NCBI GenBank assembly: GCA_030729925.1
Contig: JANQWK010000039.1
Location: 1 to 44,881, forward strand
From: Saprospiraceae bacterium
GTDB lineage: Bacteria; Bacteroidota; Bacteroidia; Chitinophagales; Saprospiraceae
Reading direction: 5' to 3'
DNA length: 44,881 nucleotides
The notes under the pieces were generated by a model. It had not been told where the DNA came from, did no database searches, and worked only from the letters and a program-made list of their open reading frames with translations. Position 1 is the stretch's first letter. Each line of letters starts with the position of its first letter. This document shows positions 27,709-37,088 of the stretch, in pieces. The position numbers and the translations under genes were made by a program.

Positions 27709-28200
27709 ATGTATCTACGCTTGTTGTTGACCTGCTTTTCACTGACCTTCCTTGCTTCCTGCAGCACCGCACGACACAGTAATGTGTTATCAACCACACC
27801 AAAGGGCTACACAAATACAGAGAAGGAGGAGATCATCACCTATGCCGAGCAACAACTGGGCACGCGATACAAATATGGAGGGAAAGATCCAAAGGGCTTC
27901 GATTGCTCAGGTTTTACTTCCTATGTGTTGCGCAATTTTGGTCGCACCTTAGATGCAACCGCACATGGCCAGGCCAACCAAGGCAAAGCCATCAGTCCCG
28001 AAGAAGCCGCTCCGGGAGACCTGGTCTTCTTCAAACGCCCCGGACAGTCCCGCATTTTTCATGTCTCTTTGGTGGTAGCCAATAGCAGGGAAGGAATTAT
28101 TGTCATTCATAGTACCACCAGCAGAGGAGTCGTCCGCGAAAATATCAGCCGCTCTTCCTACTGGCAGCCATTTATCCATGCCATAAGACGGGTGCTTTAA
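27709..28200 (+). CDS. NlpC/P60-family lipoprotein, probable cell-wall peptidase
   Basis: Lipoprotein of 163 residues. The signal sequence ends in LASC with Cys18 as the lipidation site. The rest is a single NlpC/P60 domain with the papain-like triad Cys66 (FDCSGF), His118 (FHVSLV) and His134 (VIHSTT). Such enzymes cleave D-Glu to diaminopimelate bonds in peptidoglycan peptides. No SH3 or LysM targeting domain is present, so this is the minimal Spr/MepS-like form, and activity as an endopeptidase is likely but not proven. Its stop codon is nested with that of the convergent M16 gene, the two genes sharing 4 bp. Confidence 0.88.
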   Translation: MYLRLLLTCFSLTFLASCSTARHSNVLSTTPKGYTNTEKEEIITYAEQQLGTRYKYGGKDPKGFDCSGFTSYVLRNFGRTLDATAHGQANQGKAISPEEAAPGDLVFFKRPGQSRIFHVSLVVANSREGIIVIHSTTSRGVVRENISRSSYWQPFIHAIRRVL

Positions 28201-29450
28201 ACAGACACCGGCTCAGCAGCCGCCTTGTAAATGACCTCCGAACAATTCTCAACAGTCAAGATCTGCTTTGCTACCCGCTGGATATCCGCCGGCGTAATTT
28301 GCTGATACAGTTCAGCCTCCCGATTGATCAATTCGACATCCCCCAAGGCCTCAAAGAAAGCCAGGTTCATAGCTTTGTTCAGGGCATTGCCCTCCGAAAA
28401 TACAAGCGTACTCTCCATCTTGTTTTTCCATTTCTGCAACTCCTCCTCCGAAACCGGGTGCTCCAACAAATAACCCAGTTCCTGCCAGATCGCAGCCTCC
28501 GCCTCCTCCAAAGCAACTCCCGCAGAAGGCTTACCCTCAATCACAAACAAACCGGGATCAACACTCCCCGACAGATAACAATCAATCTGACTAAACAATT
28601 GCCGTTTCTTCAACAACTCACTGTACAAACGCGAAGAAGCCCCATTGCACAGCATGTCCGACAATAAATCCGCCACGTAAAAATCAAATTCCATACGGGA
28701 AGGTGCATGAAAAGCCATATACAAAGCATCTACAGGCACGTTCGCATAATTAATCCGCTTTTCAAACCGCTCCTGCGCAGGCTCAACCGGCAAGTCCTTT
28801 ACCACGGGATCTCCCATGGGAATATCCCCAAACCACTTCTCTACCAAAGCCCTAACCTCGTCCGTGACGATATTGCCCGTTACCACCAACACCGCATTGT
28901 TAGGCTTGTAAAACCTTCGGTAAAAATCCTCTACATCCGGCATCCCCACACCGGCAACATGCTCCGGAACTTTACCAATCGTAGGCCAGCGATAAGGGTG
29001 AACCTTGTAAGCCAACTCAGACAAATGATGCCACACGTCACCATAAGGTTCATTCAAACACGATTCCTTAAACTCCTCCACCACAACCTTCTTCTGCACC
29101 TCCAATACCTTCTTGTCAAAATTCAAATACTGCATGCGATCCGATTCCAGCCACAAGGCCGTCTCCAAATTTTCTGCCGGCAGAATATTGTAAAAATTGG
29201 TGATGTCATTGTTGGTAAACGCATTGTTCTCCCCTCCAGCCAACTGAATCGGATCGTCAAAATCAGGCGCGTGCTTAGATCCCCCAAACATCAGGTGCTC
29301 GAATAAATGCGCAAAACCCGTTTTGTCCGGTGACTCATCCCGAGCTCCCACCTGATACAGCACATTTACCACCGCCATCGGCGTACTGTCATCCTCGTGA
29401 ATCAGTACAACCAGCCCATTGGGCAATTGAAATCTGGAATATTCAATCAC
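28197..29450 (-). CDS. M16 family metallopeptidase
   Basis: Zinc peptidase of 417 residues, the length of a two-domain half-pitrilysin/processing-peptidase-type protein. The inverted zinc motif HxxEH is intact as His48-Leu-Phe-Glu51-His52 (HLFEHLMF), with the downstream glutamates in VVVEEFKES completing the site. The second domain begins near residue 215. The sequence resembles the catalytic subunit of bacterial M16 pairs, but no inactive partner is adjacent here. There is no obvious signal peptide. It is divergent from methylmalonyl-CoA mutase (153 bp between the starts). Confidence 0.88.
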   Translation of the reverse strand: MIEYSRFQLPNGLVVLIHEDDSTPMAVVNVLYQVGARDESPDKTGFAHLFEHLMFGGSKHAPDFDDPIQLAGGENNAFTNNDITNFYNILPAENLETALWLESDRMQYLNFDKKVLEVQKKVVVEEFKESCLNEPYGDVWHHLSELAYKVHPYRWPTIGKVPEHVAGVGMPDVEDFYRRFYKPNNAVLVVTGNIVTDEVRALVEKWFGDIPMGDPVVKDLPVEPAQERFEKRINYANVPVDALYMAFHAPSRMEFDFYVADLLSDMLCNGASSRLYSELLKKRQLFSQIDCYLSGSVDPGLFVIEGKPSAGVALEEAEAAIWQELGYLLEHPVSEEELQKWKNKMESTLVFSEGNALNKAMNLAFFEALGDVELINREAELYQQITPADIQRVAKQILTVENCSEVIYKAAAEPVSV

Positions 29451-29603
29451 AAATTATACTTATGTTGCTTAATTTTCATCCAACTATAAAAGTACGGTTT
29501 TGGTTCAGGGAATTGCTTAATCAAGCTATTTTTTACAACTTGACCACGATTAACTTGTTCCCATAAAACAAAGCGTTCTATCCAAATATCCAATACTCAA
29601 CCT

Positions 29604-31724
29604 ATGCACCGGATTCCATTTAAAGATATTCCGCTGAATACCAAATTACTAAACGAAAATCCCGGAACCCAAACCTGGCAAACCCCCGAAGGAATTGCCG
29701 TTCCCGATAGCTTCAATTCCGAAGCCCTCTCCAACGTAGAACACCTCTCCTCTGTATCCGGATTTCCACCTTATCTGAGCGGACCTTATGCTTCCATGTA
29801 CACCGCCAGACCCTGGACCATCCGCCAATACGCAGGATTTTCTACCGCCGAAGAAAGCAATGCCTTCTACCGAAATAACCTCGCGCAAGGCCAAAAAGGA
29901 CTCTCCGTGGCCTTCGACCTGGCTACCCACCGAGGCTACGATAGTGACCACGAAAGGGTTAGCGGAGATGTAGGCAAAGCAGGAGTCGCTATTGATACCG
30001 TGGAAGATATGAAGATCCTGTTCGACCAGATCCCCTTAGACCAAATGTCCGTTTCTATGACCATGAACGGCGCAGTCATTCCCGTTATGGCTTTTTTTAT
30101 TGTCGCCGCAGCTGAACAGGGAGTAAGCCCCGAACAACTTAGCGGTACAATACAAAACGATATCCTCAAGGAGTTCATGGTTCGAAATACCTTCATCTAC
30201 CCACCCGCTGCCTCTATCCGAATCATTGCCGATATTTTCGCCTATACGGCCAAAAAAATGCCCAGATTCAATTCTATCAGTATCAGCGGCTACCACATGC
30301 ATGAGGCAGGTGCAACGGCAGACCTCGAACTCGCTTATACCCTTGCCAATGGAATGGAATACCTGCGAACCGGCCTCAAAGCCGGACTCGCCATTGACGA
30401 TTTTGCACCCCGATTGTCTTTCTTCTGGGCAATCGGGATGAACCATTTCATGGAAATTGCCAAAATGCGCGCAGGACGCCTCCTATGGGCAAAAATCGTC
30501 CAGGAGTTTAATCCAAGTGATCCCAAATCCCTGGCACTGCGTACCCACTGTCAAACCTCCGGATGGAGCCTCACCGCACAAGACCCCTTCAACAATGTGG
30601 CCCGAACTACTATTGAAGCCATGGCAGCCGTGATGGGAGGAACCCAGTCCCTACATACCAATTCCCTCGATGAAGCTATCGCTCTTCCTACACCCTTCTC
30701 AGCCAAAATAGCCCGCGATACCCAACTATTCCTCCAACACCAAACCCATATCACCCAAACCATAGACCCCTGGGCAGGGTCTTTCTATGTCGAAAAATTA
30801 ACCCACGAACTGGCCCATAAAGCCTGGAAACTCATCGAAGAGGTCGAAAACCTCGGTGGCATGACCAAGGCACTCGAAAATGGATTGCCCAAAACACGCA
30901 TCGAAGAGGCAGCCGCAAAAAAACAAGCCCGCATTGACAGCGGAAAAGATAAGATCATCGGAGTCAACCTATTTGCCAATACCGAAACAGCCGATATCGC
31001 CATACTAGATGTTGACCAGCAAGCAGTCCGGCAAAATCAAATCGCCCGATTGCAACACATCAAACAACACCGCAACCAAAATGCCGTCAACCAAGCCCTG
31101 GAAGCTTTGTTTCAGGCCGCTAAAAATAATTCCGGTAACCTCCTGGAACTCGCCGTAGAAGCCGCTCGCCAAAGAGCTACCCTCGGAGAAATCAGCTTCG
31201 CGCTCGAACGCCATTTTGGCAGGTACCAACCCGAAGCACAGAGCGTCTCCGGAGTATATGCCCGCGAAATTGAACAGGATAAAGATTTCCTGGAAGCACG
31301 ACAGCTCGCCAATACCTTTGCACAGCTCGAAGGCAGGAGACCCAGAATTATGGTAGCCAAACTGGGACAGGACGGCCACGACCGCGGTGCTAAAGTGATC
31401 GCCAGCAGCTTTGCCGACCTCGGCTTCGATGTAGATATCGGCCCACTTTTCCAAACCCCCAAAGAAGCCGCCATGCAAGCGGCGGAAAACGATGTACACA
31501 TCCTGGGGATCTCCTCACTCGCAGCCGGACACAAATCACTCGTCCCGGAAACCCTCGATGCCCTGAAAGCTATCGGCAGAGAAGATATCCTGGTTGTGGT
31601 TGGCGGAGTGATCCCCCCAAAAGATTACGATTTTCTATACGACCTTGGGGTAGCCGCCATTTTTGGACCGGGCACCAAAATCGCCCGCGCTGCTATCGCT
31701 ATCTTGCAATTATTGTTGCGGTAA
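29604..31724 (+). CDS. mutB: Methylmalonyl-CoA mutase, catalytic (large-type) subunit
   Basis: Adenosylcobalamin enzyme interconverting succinyl-CoA and (R)-methylmalonyl-CoA in propionyl-CoA metabolism. The 706-residue protein has the N-terminal substrate TIM barrel (about 20-520; [44 protein letters not shown]) and the C-terminal B12-binding domain, with the base-off ligand His592 in DGHDRG followed by the [10 protein letters not shown] strand. All key regions are intact. No small-subunit gene is adjacent. The epimerase lies at 37089-37502 in another operon. No cobalamin riboswitch was recognised in the 153-bp upstream gap. Confidence 0.95.
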   Translation: MHRIPFKDIPLNTKLLNENPGTQTWQTPEGIAVPDSFNSEALSNVEHLSSVSGFPPYLSGPYASMYTARPWTIRQYAGFSTAEESNAFYRNNLAQGQKGLSVAFDLATHRGYDSDHERVSGDVGKAGVAIDTVEDMKILFDQIPLDQMSVSMTMNGAVIPVMAFFIVAAAEQGVSPEQLSGTIQNDILKEFMVRNTFIYPPAASIRIIADIFAYTAKKMPRFNSISISGYHMHEAGATADLELAYTLANGMEYLRTGLKAGLAIDDFAPRLSFFWAIGMNHFMEIAKMRAGRLLWAKIVQEFNPSDPKSLALRTHCQTSGWSLTAQDPFNNVARTTIEAMAAVMGGTQSLHTNSLDEAIALPTPFSAKIARDTQLFLQHQTHITQTIDPWAGSFYVEKLTHELAHKAWKLIEEVENLGGMTKALENGLPKTRIEEAAAKKQARIDSGKDKIIGVNLFANTETADIAILDVDQQAVRQNQIARLQHIKQHRNQNAVNQALEALFQAAKNNSGNLLELAVEAARQRATLGEISFALERHFGRYQPEAQSVSGVYAREIEQDKDFLEARQLANTFAQLEGRRPRIMVAKLGQDGHDRGAKVIASSFADLGFDVDIGPLFQTPKEAAMQAAENDVHILGISSLAAGHKSLVPETLDALKAIGREDILVVVGGVIPPKDYDFLYDLGVAAIFGPGTKIARAAIAILQLLLR

Positions 31725-31756
31725 AATCCGCAGCCATACCCTACTCAAGCGGCAGC

Positions 31757-32566
31757 TCAAGCCCTGATCTCCTGAGCTGTCGCTTGCCCACCGAGAACAT
31801 GCGATAACCAATCCATTGCAGGAGTAGGAATGATCGCCTTGTCGCTCACCGGATCCTTTTCCAAAAGCTCTACCTTCAATTGCCGCGCCACCAACTTGGC
31901 CAAATCACCCGTCTTCCGGGCAACCCAGGGATCCCTGCCAGCCGCCATCAGCAAGTCAATGACCCCCATGCGTACCAACTCGTATTTGTCCACCACTAAA
32001 AGCAAGTCCCGATGCGAACGGTCTGCCGCACCCCTTCCCATATCCAGATAACGCTTTCGAACCTCATCAACCGTATAACCCAAAATCGAAGCCCTGTGCT
32101 TCCACCAGTTGGCAGCAGTCCCACCGTTGAGCTGCTTGTACCTTCCCAAATGCTCCCGCTCACACAACTCCTGATAAGGCAAGTACTGCATCACCTTCAC
32201 CAACTCCATCGCCGCCCGAACCTCATCCGTACTGTACAACAGATCAGAAGCTCCCTTTTCATGCTGCGCCGCCAACCAACGCGCATATTTTTGCTTCACC
32301 GGACTGCCAGAATGCAGACAAACCATCTTGGCTAACTCCAAAGACAAATAGTAATCCTCCATAATCGCAGTACCCTGCATCTTCCGCCGGGCAAAATCCC
32401 GAAGAGGAACAGGCTTGCGAATCTCCCCCCTGAATTCATAAACATCCGATAACCATTTTTTTACATTGCCCGCAAAACGGACGTTCGGTAATTGTAATGC
32501 CATGTGCAATTGAGAAGCAACAACTACACGGGTTCCTTTTGTACTGATTAATATTTGAAGATCCAT
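31757..32566 (-). CDS. AntA/AntB-antirepressor-like DNA-binding protein, probably autoregulated
   Basis: Protein of 269 residues with no signal peptide. The N-terminal 110 residues resemble phage AntA/AntB antirepressor domains: a RVVVASQLHMAL start, a central W/F-containing helix (FAGNVKKWLSDVYEF), and the closing DYYLSLELAKMVCLHS block followed by KQKYARWLAAQ. The remainder is mostly helical (ANWWKHRASILGYTVDEVRKRYL) and was not recognised. No phage gene is nearby, so this may be a domesticated regulator. The leader is very short, and the promoter is embedded in inverted and direct repeats of an ATTTGTTTTA motif, suggesting that the protein controls its own expression. Function is inferred; family membership is a moderate-confidence pattern match. 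Confidence 0.6.
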   Translation of the reverse strand: MDLQILISTKGTRVVVASQLHMALQLPNVRFAGNVKKWLSDVYEFRGEIRKPVPLRDFARRKMQGTAIMEDYYLSLELAKMVCLHSGSPVKQKYARWLAAQHEKGASDLLYSTDEVRAAMELVKVMQYLPYQELCEREHLGRYKQLNGGTAANWWKHRASILGYTVDEVRKRYLDMGRGAADRSHRDLLLVVDKYELVRMGVIDLLMAAGRDPWVARKTGDLAKLVARQLKVELLEKDPVSDKAIIPTPAMDWLSHVLGGQATAQEIRA

Positions 32567-32570
32567 GCCG

Positions 32571-32623
32571 ATTTGTTTTAATTCAATTCAAATATACACA
32601 ATTTGTTTTAAAAAACAAATTGT
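32571..32623 (-). promoter_or_regulatory. Promoter and operator of the antirepressor-like gene
   Basis: On the minus strand TTTG (32616-32619) is followed after exactly 19 nt by TATATTTG (32589-32596), an almost ideal Bacteroidota promoter, with a start predicted near 32582. The -33 box lies inside a 26-nt palindrome (32598-32623, 12-bp arms ACAATTTGTTTT and its complement around AA). The 10-mer ATTTGTTTTA occurs at 32601-32610 and exactly again at 32571-32580, 30 bp or about three helical turns away, over the predicted start site. Confidence 0.65.
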
Positions 32624-32634
32624 TTTGAATTTTT

Positions 32635-33765
32635 TCAAACAAAAAGATCGGCAGTGATGGCATCGGCGATCAGTTTGCCGGATCTGCTCAGGATGAAGGC
32701 GTTGTTGTTTCGAACGACCTGGCCCTGATCGAGGTAACTTTGGATGGTTTTTAGAAAGCTAGCTGAGTAGGCTTCCTGTAGTTCATGAAGCAATACGCCT
32801 TCTGAGGTTCGGAGGCGCGTCATGAGGTACTCATTGTGTTTGTCGGCGGCTGACAAATGTTCTTCTTCGACCCAATCCAGCCGGGACGTCCCTGCCAGAT
32901 GGTCTTGAATGGCTTTGAGGTATTTCATGTTGTGGGCGATATTCCATTGTCTGCTGTGGCCGTTGTAGGAATGTGCGGAAGGTCCAAGTCCCAGGTAGGG
33001 AGCCCCTTGCCAGTAGGCCGAGTTGTGGCGGGCACGCCAGCCGGGAAGGGCGTAGTTGGAAATTTCATAGTGTTCGTAGCCGGCAGATGCCAGGCGATCC
33101 ATACAGGCCACAAACTGCGCAACAGCCAGTTCATCCGGGGCTTCCTGCAACTTGCCTTTGCGCACCCAATGTCCGAATACGGTGTTGGTTTCGATGGTCA
33201 GACAATAGGCCGACAAATGAGGAACCTTTAATTCAATTGCCTGCTGGAGGTTTTGCTCCCAGCGCCCGGCATCGGAGATGGGCAGACCGTAGATCAAGTC
33301 TATCGTCAGGTCTTCAAAACCTGCCTCCCGGGCAAGCTGGACAGCCGCAGCTGCCTCCACCGCAGTATGGGCACGGTTCATGAATTGCAGCTCTTCATCC
33401 CGAAAAGATTGTATCCCTATACTGAGCCTGTTGATCCCTGCTGCACGCCAATTGTGCAACAACTCCTTGTTGATGTCGTCCGGATTGGCTTCCAGCGTGA
33501 CCTCAGCATCTTCGGCAACGCGGAAATGCCGGTGTACTTCCCCCAGGATGACATCAATCTGCTGAGCCGTAAGCAGACTGGGCGTGCCTCCTCCAAAATA
33601 GATCGTATCCAGGGTATTCCCGGCAAGATAAGCAGCGCGGATGTCCAATTCCGCAATAATAGCTGCTACCATTTCATCCCGGTACTTCAGGGACGTGGAA
33701 AAATGAAAGTTACAGTAGTGGCAGGCTTGTTTGCAAAATGGAATGTGGAGATATAATCCAGCCAA
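32635..33765 (-). CDS. hemW: Radical SAM family heme chaperone HemW
   Basis: Protein of 376 residues in the HemW (formerly HemN-like) group, which delivers heme rather than oxidising coproporphyrinogen. The radical-SAM cluster cysteines are Cys11, Cys15 and Cys18 in PFCKQACHYCNF, and this placement at the extreme N terminus is characteristic of HemW. The GGGTPSLL motif, VTLEANPDD and the SIGIQSF segment follow, with a HemN C-terminal domain after about residue 290. It is divergent from the Omp85-family gene, and its stop lies 12 bp from the operator palindrome of the next gene. Confidence 0.92.
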   Translation of the reverse strand: MAGLYLHIPFCKQACHYCNFHFSTSLKYRDEMVAAIIAELDIRAAYLAGNTLDTIYFGGGTPSLLTAQQIDVILGEVHRHFRVAEDAEVTLEANPDDINKELLHNWRAAGINRLSIGIQSFRDEELQFMNRAHTAVEAAAAVQLAREAGFEDLTIDLIYGLPISDAGRWEQNLQQAIELKVPHLSAYCLTIETNTVFGHWVRKGKLQEAPDELAVAQFVACMDRLASAGYEHYEISNYALPGWRARHNSAYWQGAPYLGLGPSAHSYNGHSRQWNIAHNMKYLKAIQDHLAGTSRLDWVEEEHLSAADKHNEYLMTRLRTSEGVLLHELQEAYSASFLKTIQSYLDQGQVVRNNNAFILSRSGKLIADAITADLFV

Positions 33766-33889
33766 TTTTTGTGTAATTTAAAGGGTGTTATCGGTTGTTT
33801 TCCCGACAGGGGAAACAACAGCAATGCCAATTCGTTATTTGCGTTATGCCTAAAGCAATGTAAAAAATTTCTGCGTGTACCGCTACCCA

Positions 33890-35647
33890 ATGCTCTTTAT
33901 AGCCTGCTACCTGACGGCCTGGGTTTTTCCGCTCAACGGACAGTCACCCAGAACCCCTTCCACTGTCCGGATTGTTCCGGAGGCGAGCCGGATCATGCTA
34001 GAGCATCAACAACTGCAGCCCGAGCTGAGTTGCAGCAATCTACAGAATTTAGCGCAGGAGTTCGGGCAAATTATCGGACAACTTCAATTATCCGGATTTC
34101 TGGAGGCGGCCGTGGATAGTATTTTTTCAAGCCACCCCGATTCTTGCTCCGTAGCCCTCCACCTCGGATCCCAATACGAGATTGCATCGCTTACCCTCGA
34201 TTCACTGCCAACAGCCTGGAGACAAGACCGTATCCTGCGCCAACTTCAAGCGCAAGGTACTCCCCAACGCATGCCCGAAATCCTGCCGAAAATATTGCGC
34301 AGGGCAGCCGATATCGGATACCCGCTGGCAAGTGCACAACTCAATATACTCGAACTCTCCTCCCAAACAGCCCGTCTGCACCTGAACTTCAATAGTGGGC
34401 CGTTTATCCGCATGGGTGCGATCCAGTTGCCTCCCAATGCAGGTATTTCAGCTGATTTTTTAAGTCGGTACCTCGGACTCGAGCCGGGTTCGCCTTACCA
34501 ACACAGCAAAATCCTGGATCTGGCAAATAACATCGAAGCACTGGGCTTTATAAGCCTCCAAAAAGAACCACAGGTGGCCTTCGATGCAGCAACTTGCTTG
34601 ATCGAATTGTACCCCCAGGCTTCGACCCAACGCAACAGTTTTGATTTCATGATCGGAGTACTCCCCCAGGCCAATCAGGGCAAATTACTGCTCACGACAA
34701 GCCTGCGGGCTGCCCTCAACAATACCCTGGGCAAAGGAGAAGCGATCCGGTTTAATTTCGAGCGCCTACGGGCACAAAGCCAAACGCTGGAGTTGTCCCT
34801 GAATTATCCGTATTTGCTCAAACTTCCCCTCGCCACCGCTTTTCAGTTTGATCTGCACAAACGCGATACCACCTTCCTGGATGTACGCGGCGAGGTCGGC
34901 TTCCAGTACCTCATCAAAGGCAATAATTACCTCGAAATATTCTGGAAGCAACACCGCAGCAGCCTTATCGGAATACCCGGAAAGACCACCCTTCCGGAAA
35001 ATGCCGCTCCGGATCAACTGGATCTGCTCCGAACCGGATTCGGGATTGGTTGGTCACTGCAACAATTGGATTATCCCTTCAATCCCAGAAAAGGATACCT
35101 CCTCCGCTTCAAAGGCAGCGCAGGCACCAGAAGTATCCTACCCAATGCACGACTCCAGGAGGCAGGCTTTCAGCAGTGGTTCGACAACCTGGAGAGGAAG
35201 AGTTTTCAACTGGAGCTGGATCTGAACATGTCCTTTTTTATACCCCTGTTCCGCCAAAGTACCCTGAAGGCTTCCGCCGATGCCAAATGGCTGATCAACG
35301 CTACCGGGATATACCGAAATGAACAGTTTCGCGTGGGGGGAAGCCAAAATCTGCGTGGATTCGATGAAGAGTCTTGGTTTGCTACCCGCTATGTCCTCCT
35401 CAGTATGGAATACCGCCTGCTCCTGGACAGGAATGCCTACCTGGCAGCTTTCGGCGATTGGGCGCAACTGGTTGACGACAGCACACTCGGGTATCAGGTA
35501 CACTATCCGCTTGGACTTGGCGCAGGTATCCATTTTACCACAAAGGCCGGACGATTCCAGCTAAGCCTCGCCTACGGCAAAACTACTGATAGCAACTGGG
35601 ATCTGAGTAACCCCAAAGTCCACTTTGGCTACGTCAGCCTTTTCTGA
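33890..35647 (+). CDS. Omp85-family outer-membrane protein with POTRA-like domains
   Basis: Outer-membrane barrel protein of 585 residues from the ATG at 33890; an in-frame GTG at 33875 would add five residues. A signal peptide (MLFIACYLTAWVFPLNG) is followed by a periplasmic region (about 25-245) with at least two POTRA-like repeats (RAADIGYPLASAQL and IEALGFISLQKEPQVAF are typical helix-strand ends). From about residue 255 the sequence is a D15/Omp85 16-strand-type barrel, with the NPRKGYLLRF strand and the RVGGSQNLRGF lid-loop segment. It is much shorter than BamA (about 800 residues), closer to TamA/patatin-associated or orphan Bacteroidota Omp85 proteins. Cargo is unknown. It is convergent with the O-methyltransferase gene, 8 bp apart. 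Confidence 0.85.
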   Translation: MLFIACYLTAWVFPLNGQSPRTPSTVRIVPEASRIMLEHQQLQPELSCSNLQNLAQEFGQIIGQLQLSGFLEAAVDSIFSSHPDSCSVALHLGSQYEIASLTLDSLPTAWRQDRILRQLQAQGTPQRMPEILPKILRRAADIGYPLASAQLNILELSSQTARLHLNFNSGPFIRMGAIQLPPNAGISADFLSRYLGLEPGSPYQHSKILDLANNIEALGFISLQKEPQVAFDAATCLIELYPQASTQRNSFDFMIGVLPQANQGKLLLTTSLRAALNNTLGKGEAIRFNFERLRAQSQTLELSLNYPYLLKLPLATAFQFDLHKRDTTFLDVRGEVGFQYLIKGNNYLEIFWKQHRSSLIGIPGKTTLPENAAPDQLDLLRTGFGIGWSLQQLDYPFNPRKGYLLRFKGSAGTRSILPNARLQEAGFQQWFDNLERKSFQLELDLNMSFFIPLFRQSTLKASADAKWLINATGIYRNEQFRVGGSQNLRGFDEESWFATRYVLLSMEYRLLLDRNAYLAAFGDWAQLVDDSTLGYQVHYPLGLGAGIHFTTKAGRFQLSLAYGKTTDSNWDLSNPKVHFGYVSLF

Positions 35648-35655
35648 GAAAAGTT

Positions 35656-36294
35656 CTATTTTTTGCGAACCAGCAATAGCCCGTCTCGCATGGGTAACAT
35701 CAGGGTTTCCACACGCTCGTCCCGACTCACCTGCTCGTTGAACCGATGGATGATATCCGTGTCTTTGTCGTGCTCCGGAAGGGTCACCTTCCCACTCCAC
35801 AAAACATTATCCGCAATGATAAATCCCCCAGGCCGCAATCGCTCCATTACCCATTCATAATAAAAGGCATAATCCATTTTCCCGGCATCAATAAAAGCGA
35901 GATCTATATCCGATAGTCCCAGTCCGGGTAAGATCTGCTGCGCCTTACCGATGTGCAAGTGGATTTTGTCCTCCAACTCCGCCTTACGGATATACTTACG
36001 GATGAGGTATTCCAACTCGCGGTTGGCTTCAATCGTATGCAATACACCATCCGCTGTCAAACCCTGAGCCAGACAAATCGCAGCATATCCCGTAAAAGTC
36101 CCTATCTCCAGAATCAACCGGGGCTGAATCATCTTGCTGATCATGGCGAAAAGCTGTCCCTGCAACTTGCCGGAAAGCATCTGAGGGGCAAGGGTGCGCA
36201 GGTTCGTCTCCCGCTCGAGTTCATACAACACGGACGAAGGCAGACTACTATGCTCCTCGCAATACGCACTCAATCTTTTTAATGCAAAATTCAT
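35656..36294 (-). CDS. O-methyltransferase (catechol O-methyltransferase-like)
   Basis: SAM-dependent methyltransferase of 212 residues in the small bacterial COMT-like family. SAM-binding motif I is LILEIGTFTGYAAICLAQGL near residue 55. The metal/substrate region LAFIDAGKMDYAFYYEW and the RPGGFIIADNVLWSG block are well conserved, and a divalent metal is expected from the AspAspAsn-type arrangement. Substrate is unknown. It is the last gene of the NhaC-epimerase-TauE-methyltransferase run, 24 bp after TauE. Confidence 0.88.
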   Translation of the reverse strand: MNFALKRLSAYCEEHSSLPSSVLYELERETNLRTLAPQMLSGKLQGQLFAMISKMIQPRLILEIGTFTGYAAICLAQGLTADGVLHTIEANRELEYLIRKYIRKAELEDKIHLHIGKAQQILPGLGLSDIDLAFIDAGKMDYAFYYEWVMERLRPGGFIIADNVLWSGKVTLPEHDKDTDIIHRFNEQVSRDERVETLMLPMRDGLLLVRKK

Positions 36295-36318
36295 GTAAGC
36301 ATTTAATAAACAAAGCCA

Positions 36319-37080
36319 CTAAAAAACATTAAACAGCCTCAGTACCGCTGCTATGACCACCACGACCAATACCCGATGTGCCCAGACATTAGCCCCTGCA
36401 AAACGGGAGGCATAGTGCGCCATGAGGTAACCGCCTATAATTTGCCCAAAAGCCATAATCAAACCCATCTTCCAGTCTATCATGCCTTGCCACGCAAAGA
36501 TCAATACCGCAAGCAAGGTATATAAGCCTACGGCAAAACTTTTGACCACATTGGCATCCATCAGGCTGTATTTCGCTCCCAGCACCATAGCTGTGAGGAA
36601 AAAAATACCCATGCCCATTTGAATAAAACCACCATAAAACCCAATCGCTAAGAAAACGGGAATGGCAATCCACAGGTTAGGACGAGTCTCGATACTCGTT
36701 TCCCGCAACCACCGCTTTGGTTTTACCAAAATCACAACCAGCATAAAGACCATCAAAAATTTGAACACGGCCTTAAACTGATCGTTACTTACCCAAAGTG
36801 CAACCAACACCCCTGCCACAGACCCCACCAACATGGTGATCAGATAAGGCATACTGCGCTTCATTTCCAGTTTGCCATTGACATAAAAAGCCCAGGTACT
36901 GCCCAGTGACTGCGCCACCACCCCTACCCTGTTCGTGGCATTAGCGACATTCGGAGTAAGCCCCAGCATCTCGGTCAGGATAGTCAGGGTAATAGCCGAA
37001 CCATTGCCGGCCAGCGTATTGATAGCACCGGCAAAAGCACTGCCGACGATGGCGATCAAATAATGGTACCAATCCAGCAT
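36319..37080 (-). CDS. TauE/SafE-family sulfite exporter-like membrane protein
   Basis: Inner-membrane transporter of 253 residues with about eight hydrophobic segments. The start at 37080 is preferred to the open frame back to 37164 because it lies 8 bp after the epimerase stop and begins with the first membrane helix (MLDWYHYLIAIVGSAFAGAI). Two half-repeats typical of the family are seen, one with GAINTLAGNGSAITLTIL near residue 20 and another with GFYGGFIQMGMGIFFLTAM near residue 150. The transported anion is not evident; family members carry sulfite, sulfonates or related compounds. Confidence 0.85.
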   Translation of the reverse strand: MLDWYHYLIAIVGSAFAGAINTLAGNGSAITLTILTEMLGLTPNVANATNRVGVVAQSLGSTWAFYVNGKLEMKRSMPYLITMLVGSVAGVLVALWVSNDQFKAVFKFLMVFMLVVILVKPKRWLRETSIETRPNLWIAIPVFLAIGFYGGFIQMGMGIFFLTAMVLGAKYSLMDANVVKSFAVGLYTLLAVLIFAWQGMIDWKMGLIMAFGQIIGGYLMAHYASRFAGANVWAHRVLVVVVIAAVLRLFNVF

Positions 37081-37088
37081 AACAAAAT

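Noticed and set aside
29451-29603. Cobalamin riboswitch upstream of methylmalonyl-CoA mutase
   Set aside because: The gap is short and no B12-box-like sequence or extended fold was recognised.
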